A stretch of DNA of 64,000 bases, from the NCBI GenBank assembly GCA_963796195.1, contig CAWCKS010000003.1, positions 496,001 through 560,000 on the forward strand, in the 5' to 3' direction. The notes beneath the pieces were generated by a model. It made no database searches. It had not been told where the DNA came from and was given only the letters and a program-made list of their open reading frames with translations. This document shows, piece after piece, positions 17,677 to 26,740 of the stretch. Each line of letters opens with the position of its first letter. Within the stretch, counting starts at the first letter, position 1. Position numbers and translations under genes: made by a program. This stretch comes from CAWCKS01 sp963796195 (GTDB lineage Bacteria; Pseudomonadota; Alphaproteobacteria; Rhizobiales; Xanthobacteraceae).

Positions 17677-19605
17677 ATGAAATCGAAAATTCTCGAGCGA
17701 CTGGAGCAATCGGAATTGCTGTTGCCGGCCCTGATCGCCGATGGCTTGTCGGCGAACGACCGGATCAAGGTGCGACTGAGTGCGTTGCAGGCGGCGGCTG
17801 CGCATGCTCGCAGGCCGGACGGGCGGCGGATTGACCTGGCGGATGAGTGTCGCACGGCCGGGCTCGATGCAATCGCGATCGAGGATTTGGTCGGTCACGC
17901 GACGGTCAGCAGCGACGGACAGCTGACGACATCAGGCCTTGCGGCGCTGCTCGCAGCGATTTGGGGCGATGCCCTTGACATGGTGCGGGCGGTCGGCGCC
18001 GGCGACCCCGCATCCGGGGATGCGTTTGACGCACGCCTCGCGGCCATTCGCACAGCCGGCACGCAAGATGCGTCAGACGCCATCGAATTCGATCGGGTCG
18101 CGAGGTTGACCGAAGTTACGAATGCGGATCATGACAGCCTGCACCGACTGGTGATGGATCTGCACAAGGCTCTCAATCGGCTTGCGGCCGCCAACGCCGA
18201 AGAAAGCCTGGCTGGTGCCCATGTCTACGGGTTGCAGGCCGATGACCGAGCCATGGTCGAAGCGTTCATGCGGGGCGTGGAGTTGACCCGCAAGCTCAAA
18301 TTCGACCATCCGGGCCTGTCGACGACGGCGATCCGCGCCAATGGCAGGCTCACGATCCAGAACGATATCGGCGAGACCGACGCGCATGTGGTCGTGATCT
18401 CGGTCGCGAACGATGCGGTGACGCTCACCTACACCGACGTGCACCTGGCCCGCGCGAAATTCTTCACGCGCCTGTTCGATGATTTCTCCGTTGAATGGAG
18501 CGGACTCGATCGCAAGACCGCCGAGGGTCTCGGTGACGACGGCGTGTTTTACCTCGTGACCGGCCGCTGCCGTAGCGTCGATGAGCACGCCCGTGGCGCA
18601 TTCCTTGAAGCGGTCGGCGCCGCACTGGTTTTTCTCATCGACTGGAACAAGGCCCGCAAGGTGTTGCGGGATTGGGTCTCGAAGGGCGACGCCATCCATG
18701 TTCTCGAACATGCGGCGCGACACCGCTTCGGCCATCGCGGTTTCCTCGAACTCGGAGGCCGCGAGCTCGTTGCGAGCGCGGTTCACCACGCGGCATCAGC
18801 CCGGATCGGATTCGGCGAGCAGCTCGACCAGGCGCTCGGGCGTGAGGCAGCCGTGCAGTTCCTGCAGAATGTCTTGAAGGTCGCGGCCGAGACGCTGCTC
18901 GAAGGCGGCTCACCGCGGCTCGCCCGGGATCGCATCGAGGCCGATCTCGTTCAGCGCTTGCAGCGCGTGGACGCCAAGCTGCTGGCCGTCGTGCTGCGAC
19001 AAAGTGGACTTGCCCGCCAGATCGCCGCGGACATCGCGCATTTCCTCGCGGCGCAGCGTGCCAATGTATCGGCCAGCGGCACCTCGCTCGCAGCCCGGGC
19101 GCGGCTGGTCGAGGAGAAGGCCGACAGAATCGCGCTCGAGGCGCGCAACGAGGTGGCACGGCTTCAGGCCAATCCGTTGATCGCTCAGCTTGTCGACAGG
19201 GTCGAGCAGGCCATCGATGAGCTCGAGCAGGCGGCATTCGTCTGCTCGCTGGCGCCGCCGCAGATTCCGGCAGCGCTGCTCGGACCTCTGGCCGAGCTCT
19301 GCGCGGCGGCCGTGGCAGGCACTGAGGCCGCCGCAAGTGGCGTGGCCGCCGCAATGGACTTGCCCGACCGGCATCGCGCCGACGCCGAAGAGGCATTGTC
19401 GGCGGTGGGGCGCCTGATCGACGCGGAGCACCGCGGTGATGCCGCCGAGCGCGGCGTCACCGCAAGAGTCTTCTCCGGCGAGTTCGATCTGAAGACATCG
19501 CTCTCGGTGCTCGACCTCGCGCGTAGCCTGGAGCGGGCGACCGATCGGCTGGCCGGCTTCGGCCATCTGCTTCGCGAGCGGGTGCTTGCGGATTTGTCAG
19601 CTTGA
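17677..19605 (+). CDS. Uncharacterised 642-aa protein of a dikinase/CYTH-CHAD operon
   Basis: I do not recognise this family. It is soluble, largely helical and rich in Ala, Leu and charged residues. The N-terminus (ILERLEQSELLLPALIADGL) looks like an amphipathic helix. A central mixed region around residues 205-290 has alternating strands (RLTIQNDIGETDAHVVVISV, VTLTYTDVHLARAKFF). The C-terminal 250 residues look like a long helical bundle, ending in DLARSLERATDRLAGFGHLL, which recalls PhoU/DUF47-like helices, though this is only an impression. The stop lies 13 nt before the GTG of the dikinase-like gene, so the two are certainly co-transcribed. It may be the acceptor or regulator of that phosphotransfer protein. 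Confidence 0.7.
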   Translation: MKSKILERLEQSELLLPALIADGLSANDRIKVRLSALQAAAAHARRPDGRRIDLADECRTAGLDAIAIEDLVGHATVSSDGQLTTSGLAALLAAIWGDALDMVRAVGAGDPASGDAFDARLAAIRTAGTQDASDAIEFDRVARLTEVTNADHDSLHRLVMDLHKALNRLAAANAEESLAGAHVYGLQADDRAMVEAFMRGVELTRKLKFDHPGLSTTAIRANGRLTIQNDIGETDAHVVVISVANDAVTLTYTDVHLARAKFFTRLFDDFSVEWSGLDRKTAEGLGDDGVFYLVTGRCRSVDEHARGAFLEAVGAALVFLIDWNKARKVLRDWVSKGDAIHVLEHAARHRFGHRGFLELGGRELVASAVHHAASARIGFGEQLDQALGREAAVQFLQNVLKVAAETLLEGGSPRLARDRIEADLVQRLQRVDAKLLAVVLRQSGLARQIAADIAHFLAAQRANVSASGTSLAARARLVEEKADRIALEARNEVARLQANPLIAQLVDRVEQAIDELEQAAFVCSLAPPQIPAALLGPLAELCAAAVAGTEAAASGVAAAMDLPDRHRADAEEALSAVGRLIDAEHRGDAAERGVTARVFSGEFDLKTSLSVLDLARSLERATDRLAGFGHLLRERVLADLSA

Positions 19606-19618
19606 GGGGAGCTTGCCC

Positions 19619-21256
19619 GTGGATATCGTCCTGATCGGCCGTCATACCAAACAATCTGGTCCCGCGGCGGAGATTGGCGCCAAAGCCGCCAATCTCGCGC
19701 GGATGGCGGCGAACGGCGTTCCGGTGCCGCCGGCGTTCGTGCTGCCGGTCGCGCTTTGCGCGGCGATCGTCCGCGGTGACCACGACGCCAGGCGCGAGCT
19801 CAACGACGCGCTCGATCGAGGCATCGCGTTTCTGGAAAGCGAAACCGGCAGGCAGTTCGACGATCGACGGGCTCCATTGCTGGTTTCGGTGCGATCGGGT
19901 GCCGCAAGGTCGATGCCCGGCATGCTCGACACGGTGCTGGATGTCGGCTGCACCATCAATGCCGTTCACGGCTTGATACGAAGCACGGGAAATCCGCGCT
20001 TTGTCTGGGATTGTCGGCGGCGTTTTCTCGAGAGCTACGCTGACGTGGTCCTCGATCTGGACGCTTCCGCATTCAAGGCGGCGAAAGATGCCTTGATCCG
20101 GACCGAGAATGTGCGCAGCGAGTTGGAACTGGATTTGGAGGCGCTTGAACGGCTGGCTGCCTGTTATCTCGGACTGATCGAGGATGCCGATGGCATCGTG
20201 CCCGACGGCGCCATGGGGCAACTCAAGGCCGCGGCGCAGGCGGTTTACCGATCGTGGACCAGCGAGCGCGCAACCAAATACCGATCACTGCAGCATCTGG
20301 AGGATTTGGCCGGCACCGCGGTTACTGTCCAGGCCATGGTGTTCGGCAACCGCGGACTTTCGTCCGGCGCTGGCGTTGCCTTCTCGCGTGATCCGTCGAC
20401 CGGCGCGCGGCAGGCGGTGATCGACGTGTTGTTCGACGCGCAGGGCGAAGACATCGTGTCCGGCAAGAGCACGCCGGAGGGCGAGGACGCGATCGCGCGT
20501 TTGCTGCCGGACGCGGCGTCGCGCTTGCGCGACACGCTTGTGCGCCTTGAGCACGAGTTCGGCGACGTCCAGGATGTCGAGTTCACGATCGAGAACGGCG
20601 AGCTCTGGATCCTGCAAACCCGTTCGGCGAAGCGGACGCCCGAGGCCTCGCTGCGATTTGCCATCGACCTTGCCGAGGAGGGACTGATCACACGGGCCGA
20701 GGCGCTGCAACGGATCGCCGATCTCGATCTCAATTCGCTCTGCCGCAACGAACTGGCCGACGCCGGTGAGCCGATCGCGTCCGGCATCGGCGCGTCCGCG
20801 GGCGTCGCGGCGGGTCGTGTGGCCTTCGATGCGGCGAACGCCGAGCGGATCGCCGCGGGCGGCGATCCGGTCATTCTGGTTCGCCCCGACACCAGTACGG
20901 CCGACGTGGCGGGATTTGCCGTGGCATCGGGCATTGTGACGGCCGCGGGCGGCCGGACCGCGCACGCGGCCCTCGTTGCGCGACAGCTGGCGAAGCCCTG
21001 CGTCGTCGGCTGCAAGGAACTCGAGATCGACGGCAGCGGTCGTCAGGCGCGCCTCGCGACGGCGACGATCAAGCAGGGCGACTGGCTTTCGATCGATGGC
21101 GAGCGGGGGCAAATCTATCTCGGCAGGTGCAAAATCATCTCGCGGCAACCGACCGAGGCGCTGGCGAAAGTCTCGGAATGGCGCGCACAGCCTGGCCAGG
21201 ATTGTGCTGCGGAAGCGACGGCAAACGGCTCCCATTCCCTGATGCCTGCAAGCTGA
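19619..21256 (+). CDS. PPDK-like ATP-grasp/phosphohistidine protein lacking the PEP domain
   Basis: This 545-aa protein matches the first two-thirds of pyruvate phosphate dikinase. The nucleotide-binding part has KAANLARMAANGVPVPPAF, SVRSGAARSMPGMLDTVLD (PPDK signature), GVAFSRDPSTG and DVEFTIENGELWILQTRSAKR. The swivelling domain has TAAGGRTAHAALVARQLAKP with the phosphorylated His near 449. The C-terminal TIM barrel that binds PEP/pyruvate, about 350 residues in PPDK, is absent and the frame ends cleanly. GTG 19619 follows GAGGGG by 9 nt. The protein can probably phosphorylate its His from ATP and Pi, but the final acceptor must lie elsewhere. Confidence 0.82.
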   Translation: MDIVLIGRHTKQSGPAAEIGAKAANLARMAANGVPVPPAFVLPVALCAAIVRGDHDARRELNDALDRGIAFLESETGRQFDDRRAPLLVSVRSGAARSMPGMLDTVLDVGCTINAVHGLIRSTGNPRFVWDCRRRFLESYADVVLDLDASAFKAAKDALIRTENVRSELELDLEALERLAACYLGLIEDADGIVPDGAMGQLKAAAQAVYRSWTSERATKYRSLQHLEDLAGTAVTVQAMVFGNRGLSSGAGVAFSRDPSTGARQAVIDVLFDAQGEDIVSGKSTPEGEDAIARLLPDAASRLRDTLVRLEHEFGDVQDVEFTIENGELWILQTRSAKRTPEASLRFAIDLAEEGLITRAEALQRIADLDLNSLCRNELADAGEPIASGIGASAGVAAGRVAFDAANAERIAAGGDPVILVRPDTSTADVAGFAVASGIVTAAGGRTAHAALVARQLAKPCVVGCKELEIDGSGRQARLATATIKQGDWLSIDGERGQIYLGRCKIISRQPTEALAKVSEWRAQPGQDCAAEATANGSHSLMPAS

Positions 21257-21274
21257 TAGAGTGCGGCGTTGCAA

Positions 21275-22819
21275 ATGACCGCGCCGACCGAATTCGAGAT
21301 CAAGCTGGATTTGCCTTCTGCCAGGCCGTTGCGGCTCACCGCGCTGCCGGCGGTGCGGCAGACCAGCCGCACTGTGCGCAGCGAGAAGCTGGTCTCGGTC
21401 TATTTCGATACCGATCGATTGAAGCTCGGCCGCCATGGGGCGACGCTGCGCGTGCGGCGCATCGGGCGACAGCACGTCCAGACCATCAAGGTCGGCGACG
21501 GGCTGTTCGAACGCGGCGAATGGGAAACACCGATCGCGTCCGATCATCCCGACCTGAAAGCGGCGCGGCGAACGCCGATCAAGGCCCTGTTGACCAGGAA
21601 AACGCGCGAGCAGTTGCATGCGGTGTTTGAGACACGGGTGCGGCGCCGGACTTACATGTTGCGCACGAAGTCCGCAGACATTGCCCTTGCCGTTGACCGT
21701 GGCGAAATCGACACCGGCAAGTCAAAACGTCCGCTGCACGTGATGGAACTGGAGTTGAAGCGTGGCGACAAGGCGGAGCTGTTCGAGCTGGCGCGCACGC
21801 TCGCACGCATCACGTCCGCCGAGCTTGCGGTCAAGAGCAAGTCCGAGCGCGGCTACGAGTTGATCGAAGGAACCGTCGATGCCCCGGCAAGAGCCGAGAA
21901 CCTGAGGCTACCCGAGCGGGCGTCCGCGGCCGATGCATTCCGGATGATCGCGGCAAGTTGCCTGAAGCAGATCGCAGCCAACAAGCCCGCCGTGGTCGCA
22001 GCCAAGCCGGACGGCATCCACCAGATGCGCGTCGGTTTGCGGCGGCTGCGCGCGGCGTTGTCGTTGTTCGCGGAGATGCTGCCGGTGGAGAGCAGCCGGT
22101 CGATCAAGGATGAATTGAGGTGGCTGACGGACGAACTCGGCCCGGCGCGCGAGCTCGAGGTGATGCTGGGAAGCGTCATCATGCCGCTGGCGAAACGCGG
22201 CGGCCGGGTCAAAGGCATCGAGGGCCTGTCGCGCGACCTGCGGCAGGAGCGAAGGCTCGCCAGGAAGCGCGCGGCCGAGGCGGTCAATTCACCGCGGTTT
22301 CGCGATTTGATGTTCGATCTCGCGGGCTGGATTGAAGTCGGCGCATGGCAGCAGGGCGACCCGCTGCTGAGCGAACGAGCCAGTGAGCCGATCGCGACAT
22401 GCGCGCGGCTCGAACTCGAGCGGCGCTGGAAGAAACTGCGCAAACGCGGGCGAGCGCTCGCGACGCTCGACCCGCAGCGACGGCACAAATTACGCATCCA
22501 GGCCAAGAAGCTGCGCTATGCAGCGGAATTCTTTGTCTCGGTGTTCGACCGCAAGGAGGCCGGAAGGCGCTACAAGCCTTTCGTCAAGGCATTGCAGGGG
22601 TTGCAGGATCGCCTCGGCGAATTGAACGACATCGCGGTGCATGAAAATCTCTCGACCGCGGTCGCCGAAGCCTCTGCCGCACGCGCCATGGCGCGGCCGC
22701 ATCGCGCATTTGCCGCAGGGCTCGTGGTGGGACATGAGGAGGCGCGCCTGCAATCGGTCCTGCAGGCGGCCGAACAGGCGTACGACCGCTTCAGCAAGGT
22801 AAAGCCATTTTGGGGCTGA
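21275..22819 (+). CDS. CYTH-CHAD protein (triphosphate/polyphosphate-related)
   Basis: The N-terminal CYTH domain starts with the ExExK signature (Glu6-Phe-Glu8-Ile-Lys10) and continues with VYFDTDRLKLGRHGATLRVRR and MELELKRG, the strands of a triphosphate tunnel enzyme. From about residue 215 a CHAD domain follows: IHQMRVGLRRLRAALSLF, ELEVMLG, and the helix HKLRIQAKKLRYAAEFF with conserved His and basic residues. CHAD domains bind polyphosphate and target granules; CYTH domains hydrolyse triphosphate. At 514 aa the arrangement is that of YgiF-like proteins. It begins 18 nt after the dikinase-like gene. Confidence 0.88.
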   Translation: MTAPTEFEIKLDLPSARPLRLTALPAVRQTSRTVRSEKLVSVYFDTDRLKLGRHGATLRVRRIGRQHVQTIKVGDGLFERGEWETPIASDHPDLKAARRTPIKALLTRKTREQLHAVFETRVRRRTYMLRTKSADIALAVDRGEIDTGKSKRPLHVMELELKRGDKAELFELARTLARITSAELAVKSKSERGYELIEGTVDAPARAENLRLPERASAADAFRMIAASCLKQIAANKPAVVAAKPDGIHQMRVGLRRLRAALSLFAEMLPVESSRSIKDELRWLTDELGPARELEVMLGSVIMPLAKRGGRVKGIEGLSRDLRQERRLARKRAAEAVNSPRFRDLMFDLAGWIEVGAWQQGDPLLSERASEPIATCARLELERRWKKLRKRGRALATLDPQRRHKLRIQAKKLRYAAEFFVSVFDRKEAGRRYKPFVKALQGLQDRLGELNDIAVHENLSTAVAEASAARAMARPHRAFAAGLVVGHEEARLQSVLQAAEQAYDRFSKVKPFWG

Positions 22820-22981
22820 CGCGGCCGCCCGAAACGCCGCGCGATCTCCTGAGCCCTTCAAGTTTGGCAGAGTGGGCGCCGCCCACGATCTGAGTGGGAG
22901 ATTTTGTGGTTGGATCGACGTGGGCGGAGCAGTAGCCTGCATCGGTCATCGCGAGCGAGCCGGAATCGGGCCGGAGAAATT

Positions 22982-24385
22982 ATGGACCGACGCGCGTTGG
23001 AAGCCGAAGCCCTTGTTGCCGAGATCGCCGCCTACTGCCGGGAGGCGAAGCTCGCCGAGACGACATTCGGCCGCCTCGCGGTCAACGACGGCAAGCTGGT
23101 GAACCGGCTGAAGAACGGCAGCCGCGTCACCATGGAGACGGTCGAGAAGGTACGGTCGTTCATCGCCAATCATGGCTCTGAGCGCAGCGCCGAGGTGCAG
23201 CCACAGCCATTGCCGCGCGTCGCGGCAGCCGCACCGGCTCCAGTCCCGCAAGACGAAGCCGCGCGCAATTTCCGCTTCTTCGACAACCGCCAGAAATACC
23301 TGCTGTTCGTCACCACCTGCAGCGAGAAGTGGGTGGTCGCCGAGCGGGTGATCATGGAACTGGAGAACATTCGCCCGCGACCGCCGGCGGTGCGCATCTT
23401 CGACGCCGGGGTCGGCGACGGCACCGTGCTGGCGCGCGTGATGCGGTCGATGCACCGCCGCTTCCCGGAATTTCCGTTCTATGTCGTCGGCAAGGAGATC
23501 AGCCTGGAAGACGTTCGCCTCGCGCTCGAGAAGGTGCCCGATCGTTTCAGCGAGCACCCGGCGACCATGCTGATCATGACCAACATGTATTATGCCGAGG
23601 CGCCGCTGTTGATGCCGAACTCGGTGGAAGCGGCGAGCTGCATGATCTGGAAGGAGGTCAGCCTCTCCGGCAACACCGCGCGCGATTTCGAGAAGCAGAT
23701 CACCGAGCTGCAGCCGTTCTTAAGCGAGCACTGGACCGCGCGGGTCAGCGCCAAGACCGGCAACCCGGTCTACGACAAGCCGGTGGTGCTGGTGATCTAC
23801 CGCGAAGACTGCAAATTCCTGCTCGACCACATCCGGCCGCGCCGCGGCGCTACACGCGGTGACTACGATCTCGTCATTGCTTCGCAGCCCTATCGGGCGC
23901 GCGCGGCAACCGAGTTCAAGGCCAAGCGGGTGATCGCGCCGCTGGCGCGTGCGCTCGGCCCCGGCGGCCGCCTGATCGGCGTGCACAGCTATGGCCACGA
24001 TCCCGGTGCCGAGATCGTGCAGAAGATCTGGCCCAGCGACAATCCATTCCAGATGGACCGCCACGAGCTGCTGCGCACCGTCAAGACCGTGCTCGGGCGC
24101 GACGCCAAGGACCTCAACTTCAACGCCTATTCGGACGACCGCGCGCTGTTCCGCTACGACCTGCACACCATGCCGAACGAGATCTCGGCCTCGATCGGGA
24201 CCTCGACCCTGCTGGCGGCATGGAACGCGGTGATCTACGTCAACCAGATCGAGGACCACAAGCTGCACAGTGTGATGAGCAACGAGCAGTATCTCGAGGC
24301 GACGCGCGAGGTGCTGCAGAAGCACGGCGGCCTGTGGTTCTGGGACGAGAGTTACTGCATTTCACGCCGCAGCGACGCGCATTAG
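22982..24385 (+). CDS. SAM-dependent methyltransferase-like protein with N-terminal HTH-like region
   Basis: About 467 aa. Residues 1-60 (CREAKLAETTFGRLAVNDGK, VNRLKNGSRVTMETVEKVRSFI) resemble a lambda-repressor-like helix-turn-helix. A low-complexity Pro/Ala linker follows, then a Rossmann-type region with the SAM loop FDAGVGDGTVLARV near residue 140. ATG 22982 follows GGAGAAATT; earlier in-frame codons add a leader without support. The downstream MTHFR-like gene begins 9 nt after its stop, so the pair is an operon. The methyl acceptor is unknown; the fusion to a DNA-binding-like region suggests a target beyond small molecules or self-regulation. Confidence 0.72.
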   Translation: MDRRALEAEALVAEIAAYCREAKLAETTFGRLAVNDGKLVNRLKNGSRVTMETVEKVRSFIANHGSERSAEVQPQPLPRVAAAAPAPVPQDEAARNFRFFDNRQKYLLFVTTCSEKWVVAERVIMELENIRPRPPAVRIFDAGVGDGTVLARVMRSMHRRFPEFPFYVVGKEISLEDVRLALEKVPDRFSEHPATMLIMTNMYYAEAPLLMPNSVEAASCMIWKEVSLSGNTARDFEKQITELQPFLSEHWTARVSAKTGNPVYDKPVVLVIYREDCKFLLDHIRPRRGATRGDYDLVIASQPYRARAATEFKAKRVIAPLARALGPGGRLIGVHSYGHDPGAEIVQKIWPSDNPFQMDRHELLRTVKTVLGRDAKDLNFNAYSDDRALFRYDLHTMPNEISASIGTSTLLAAWNAVIYVNQIEDHKLHSVMSNEQYLEATREVLQKHGGLWFWDESYCISRRSDAH

Positions 24386-24394
24386 AGAGGCGCT

Positions 24395-25288
24395 TTGTCC
24401 GGGCTGTCAAAAATCCTGCGCGCCAAGAAATTCGCTGTGACGGCGGAGATCGCGCCGCCGGCTTCGGCCGATCCGCAGGTGTTGCTCGACAAGGCTTTGC
24501 CGCTGCGCGGCCTCGCCGATGCGGTCAACGTGACCGACGGCGCGCAGGCGCGCGCCAGCATGAGCCCGCTCGCCGCCGCCGCCATCCTCCTCGAGCACGA
24601 TATCGAACCGATCCTGCAGCTGAGCTGCCGCGACCGCAATCGTATCGCCTTGCAGAGCGATCTGTTGGGCGCGGCGGCGCTCGGCATCCACAACGTGCTG
24701 ATGCTGCGCGGCGACGATCCGACCGCGGGCGATCAGCCGGACACCAAGCCGGTGTTCGATCTCGACACGCAGGCGCTGGTTCAAACCGCCGCGCGGATGC
24801 GCGACGAGGGCAAGCTGCCGTCAGGCCGCGCGCTGCAGGGCCGGCCGGACCTCTTCATCGGCGCCACCGACTCGCCGCTCGATCCGCCGCCTGACTGGGT
24901 GCCGGACAAGCTGAAGGCCAAGATCGAGGCCGGTACCGAGTTCGTGCAGACCCAGTTCTGCATGGACCTCGACTTGCTCAAGCGCTACCTGCGCCGGCTC
25001 GCCGATGACGGTCTGCTGGAACGTGTGTTCTTCCTCATCGGCATCGCGCCGCTGGCGTCGGCGCAATCGGCACACTGGATGCGCAAGAATTTGCCCGGCG
25101 TGATCATTTCCGACGCGATCGTGACGCGGATGGAGCAGGCGGCAGATCAAAAGGCGGAGGGCCGGCGGATTTGCGTCGAGCTGCTGCAGCAGCTTCAGCA
25201 GATCAAGGGCGTCGCCGGCGCCCATGTGATGGCGCCGCTCAATGAAGCCGCGCTGGCTCCGACGCTTGCGGAGTTTCGCGGGCGTTGA
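24395..25288 (+). CDS. Methylenetetrahydrofolate reductase-like protein
   Basis: A 297-aa TIM-barrel protein with MTHFR features: FAVTAEIAPPASADP at the start (Glu of the active site), DAVNVTDGAQARASMSPLAAA, LQLSCRDRNRIALQSDLLGAAALGIHNVLMLRGDDP, and TEFVQTQFCMDLDLLKRYL. The start is TTG at 24395 with GAGAGG 7 nt upstream. It interconverts 5-methyl- and 5,10-methylene-THF in the family. The convergent gene at 25302 is a LigM/GcvT-like demethylase, which makes 5-methyl-THF; this enzyme could recycle it. The 13-bp gap and gene content support one C1 module. Confidence 0.8.
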   Translation: MSGLSKILRAKKFAVTAEIAPPASADPQVLLDKALPLRGLADAVNVTDGAQARASMSPLAAAAILLEHDIEPILQLSCRDRNRIALQSDLLGAAALGIHNVLMLRGDDPTAGDQPDTKPVFDLDTQALVQTAARMRDEGKLPSGRALQGRPDLFIGATDSPLDPPPDWVPDKLKAKIEAGTEFVQTQFCMDLDLLKRYLRRLADDGLLERVFFLIGIAPLASAQSAHWMRKNLPGVIISDAIVTRMEQAADQKAEGRRICVELLQQLQQIKGVAGAHVMAPLNEAALAPTLAEFRGR

Positions 25289-25301
25289 GACGGAGGGTTG
25301 T

Positions 25302-26602
25302 CTATCGCCCTGCAACGCGTTGACGTCGACGTCGCTGTTGCGGCCATCGGTCAGATAGGGAAAGCGCGCCACCGTCGCGCGGATGGTCTTGATTGGGCCG
25401 CCGAAGTCACCCCACTGCACCTCAACCTCGTTGCCGATCTTTGCCTGGTCGATATCGATGCAGCCGAGCGACAGGAATTCGCGGAACGAGGCGCTGTAGA
25501 TCGTGCCCGAGGAGTAGCCGATCTCGCGACCGTCCTTCATGACATGATCGGCATGAGCCATCGGCCAGCGCTGCGGTGCGTAGGGCAGATCGATCGGCTT
25601 GTACGGCGTTCCCGGGCGCAACAGCGACGCGTAGGTATCCAGCGCGTCGTCGGCGTTCCAGCGCAGCGTCACGGTGGTTCGTTTTGGATTTGCAATCTCG
25701 GCGGCGAGCGCCTCACGCCCGATGAAGTCGTGGTCGAACCGCGCCATGTTGTGCCAGCGCACCTCGACCGGAGTGCGGGTGCGCGCCCGCATGTTGGCGG
25801 GATCGACTGAACCCGAGATCTGCCAGGTCTTCATCAACTCCGGCCAGCGCGAGGCGCCAACACTTGAGATGAACGTCCATGTGCTCTGTGGAAAGCCGCC
25901 CTCGATGTGGTTGCAGAGATAGGTGCCCCAGCCGAGGCGCTCGATGCCGTGCGCCTGGCCCGCTTGATACACCGCATCATAGATCGCAGGCCCGTCCTCG
26001 ATCGGGCCGTGCAGCTCGTAGGCAAGATTTCCCGTCATGCCGATGCGCGCGATCTCGGTTTTGATGCCATTGATGCTGGTGTCGCGGAAGCGCAGGAAAC
26101 CAACGTCGCGCAGGCTTTCGCCGGTCACTTTCTCGAGCACCTGCAGTGATGTCGGCCCGGCGATCTGGAAGAGATAGTAGTCGAGCCGCTTGATCTCGAC
26201 ATCGAACGGCACGTTTTGGTTCTCACTTCTGCCCGGCGGACCGCCGGCATAGGATTCGAAATAGTCTTCACCCTTGCGCTCGATGATGCCGTGCGCGGCG
26301 ATCAGGCCGTCCTCGGTGCACATCACGCCGTGCTTCATGCTGCCGACCGGGAATTTTTCGAGACTGTTGATGAGGATGCTCTGCAGATATTTTTTTGCCT
26401 CGCGCCCGCGGATCGAGATCGGACCGGTGCTCGACAGCCCGGCGTGGATGTAGCAGCCGGTCTTCCACGACATTCCCTCGCGGCGCCAGCCGGCGAACTC
26501 CCATGCCCGCACGGCGGGAAGCCCGGCGCGCAAGCCATACGCATGGTAGAGCACGTGATCGGTGTAGAACGGATGCGGCAATCGGGCGGCGAAGCTTTCC
26601 AT
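25302..26602 (-). CDS. LigM/GcvT-like THF-dependent demethylase (3'-end frameshift)
   Basis: The protein belongs to the aminomethyltransferase fold used by glycine cleavage T-protein, DmdA and the vanillate O-demethylase LigM. Typical segments are WKTGCYIHAGLSSTGPISI, ARIGMTGNLAYELHGPIEDG (THF site region), RWHNMARFDHDFIGREAL and GYSSGTIYSASFREFLSLGCID. The written frame runs on to 24821 antisense to the MTHFR-like gene, which is unlikely. Adding one C at about 25307 ends it at a TAG at 25302-25304 (NALQGR stop), giving about 433 aa, close to LigM. MarR operator-like repeats lie upstream at 26695. Confidence 0.75.
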
Positions 26603-26694
26603 GGTCGCGTTCCTCTTCGTGGCGTCCGTTGCTCAGCTGGCCGCTTTTAGCGAGCCGGCGCGATCGCCAAGCACGGCGAGCAAACATCAAGATA

Positions 26695-26728
26695 GTTGAT
26701 CAGACAACCGAATAGTTGACGTAGCAAC
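26695..26728. promoter_or_regulatory. Tandem MarR-type operators
   Basis: Two inverted repeats with the same form, GTTG-N6-CAAC, lie at 26695-26708 and 26715-26728, exactly 20 bp apart. The second extends to TAGTTG-N6-CAACTA. They sit between marR (26741) and the demethylase start (26602), where a promoter for the demethylase is needed. Confidence 0.6.
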
Positions 26729-26740
26729 TAAACCACAATG

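Noticed and set aside
24821..25301. C-terminal extension of the LigM/GcvT-like frame
   Set aside because: It is antisense to the MTHFR-like gene and follows a likely one-base loss; the corrected frame ends at 25302.
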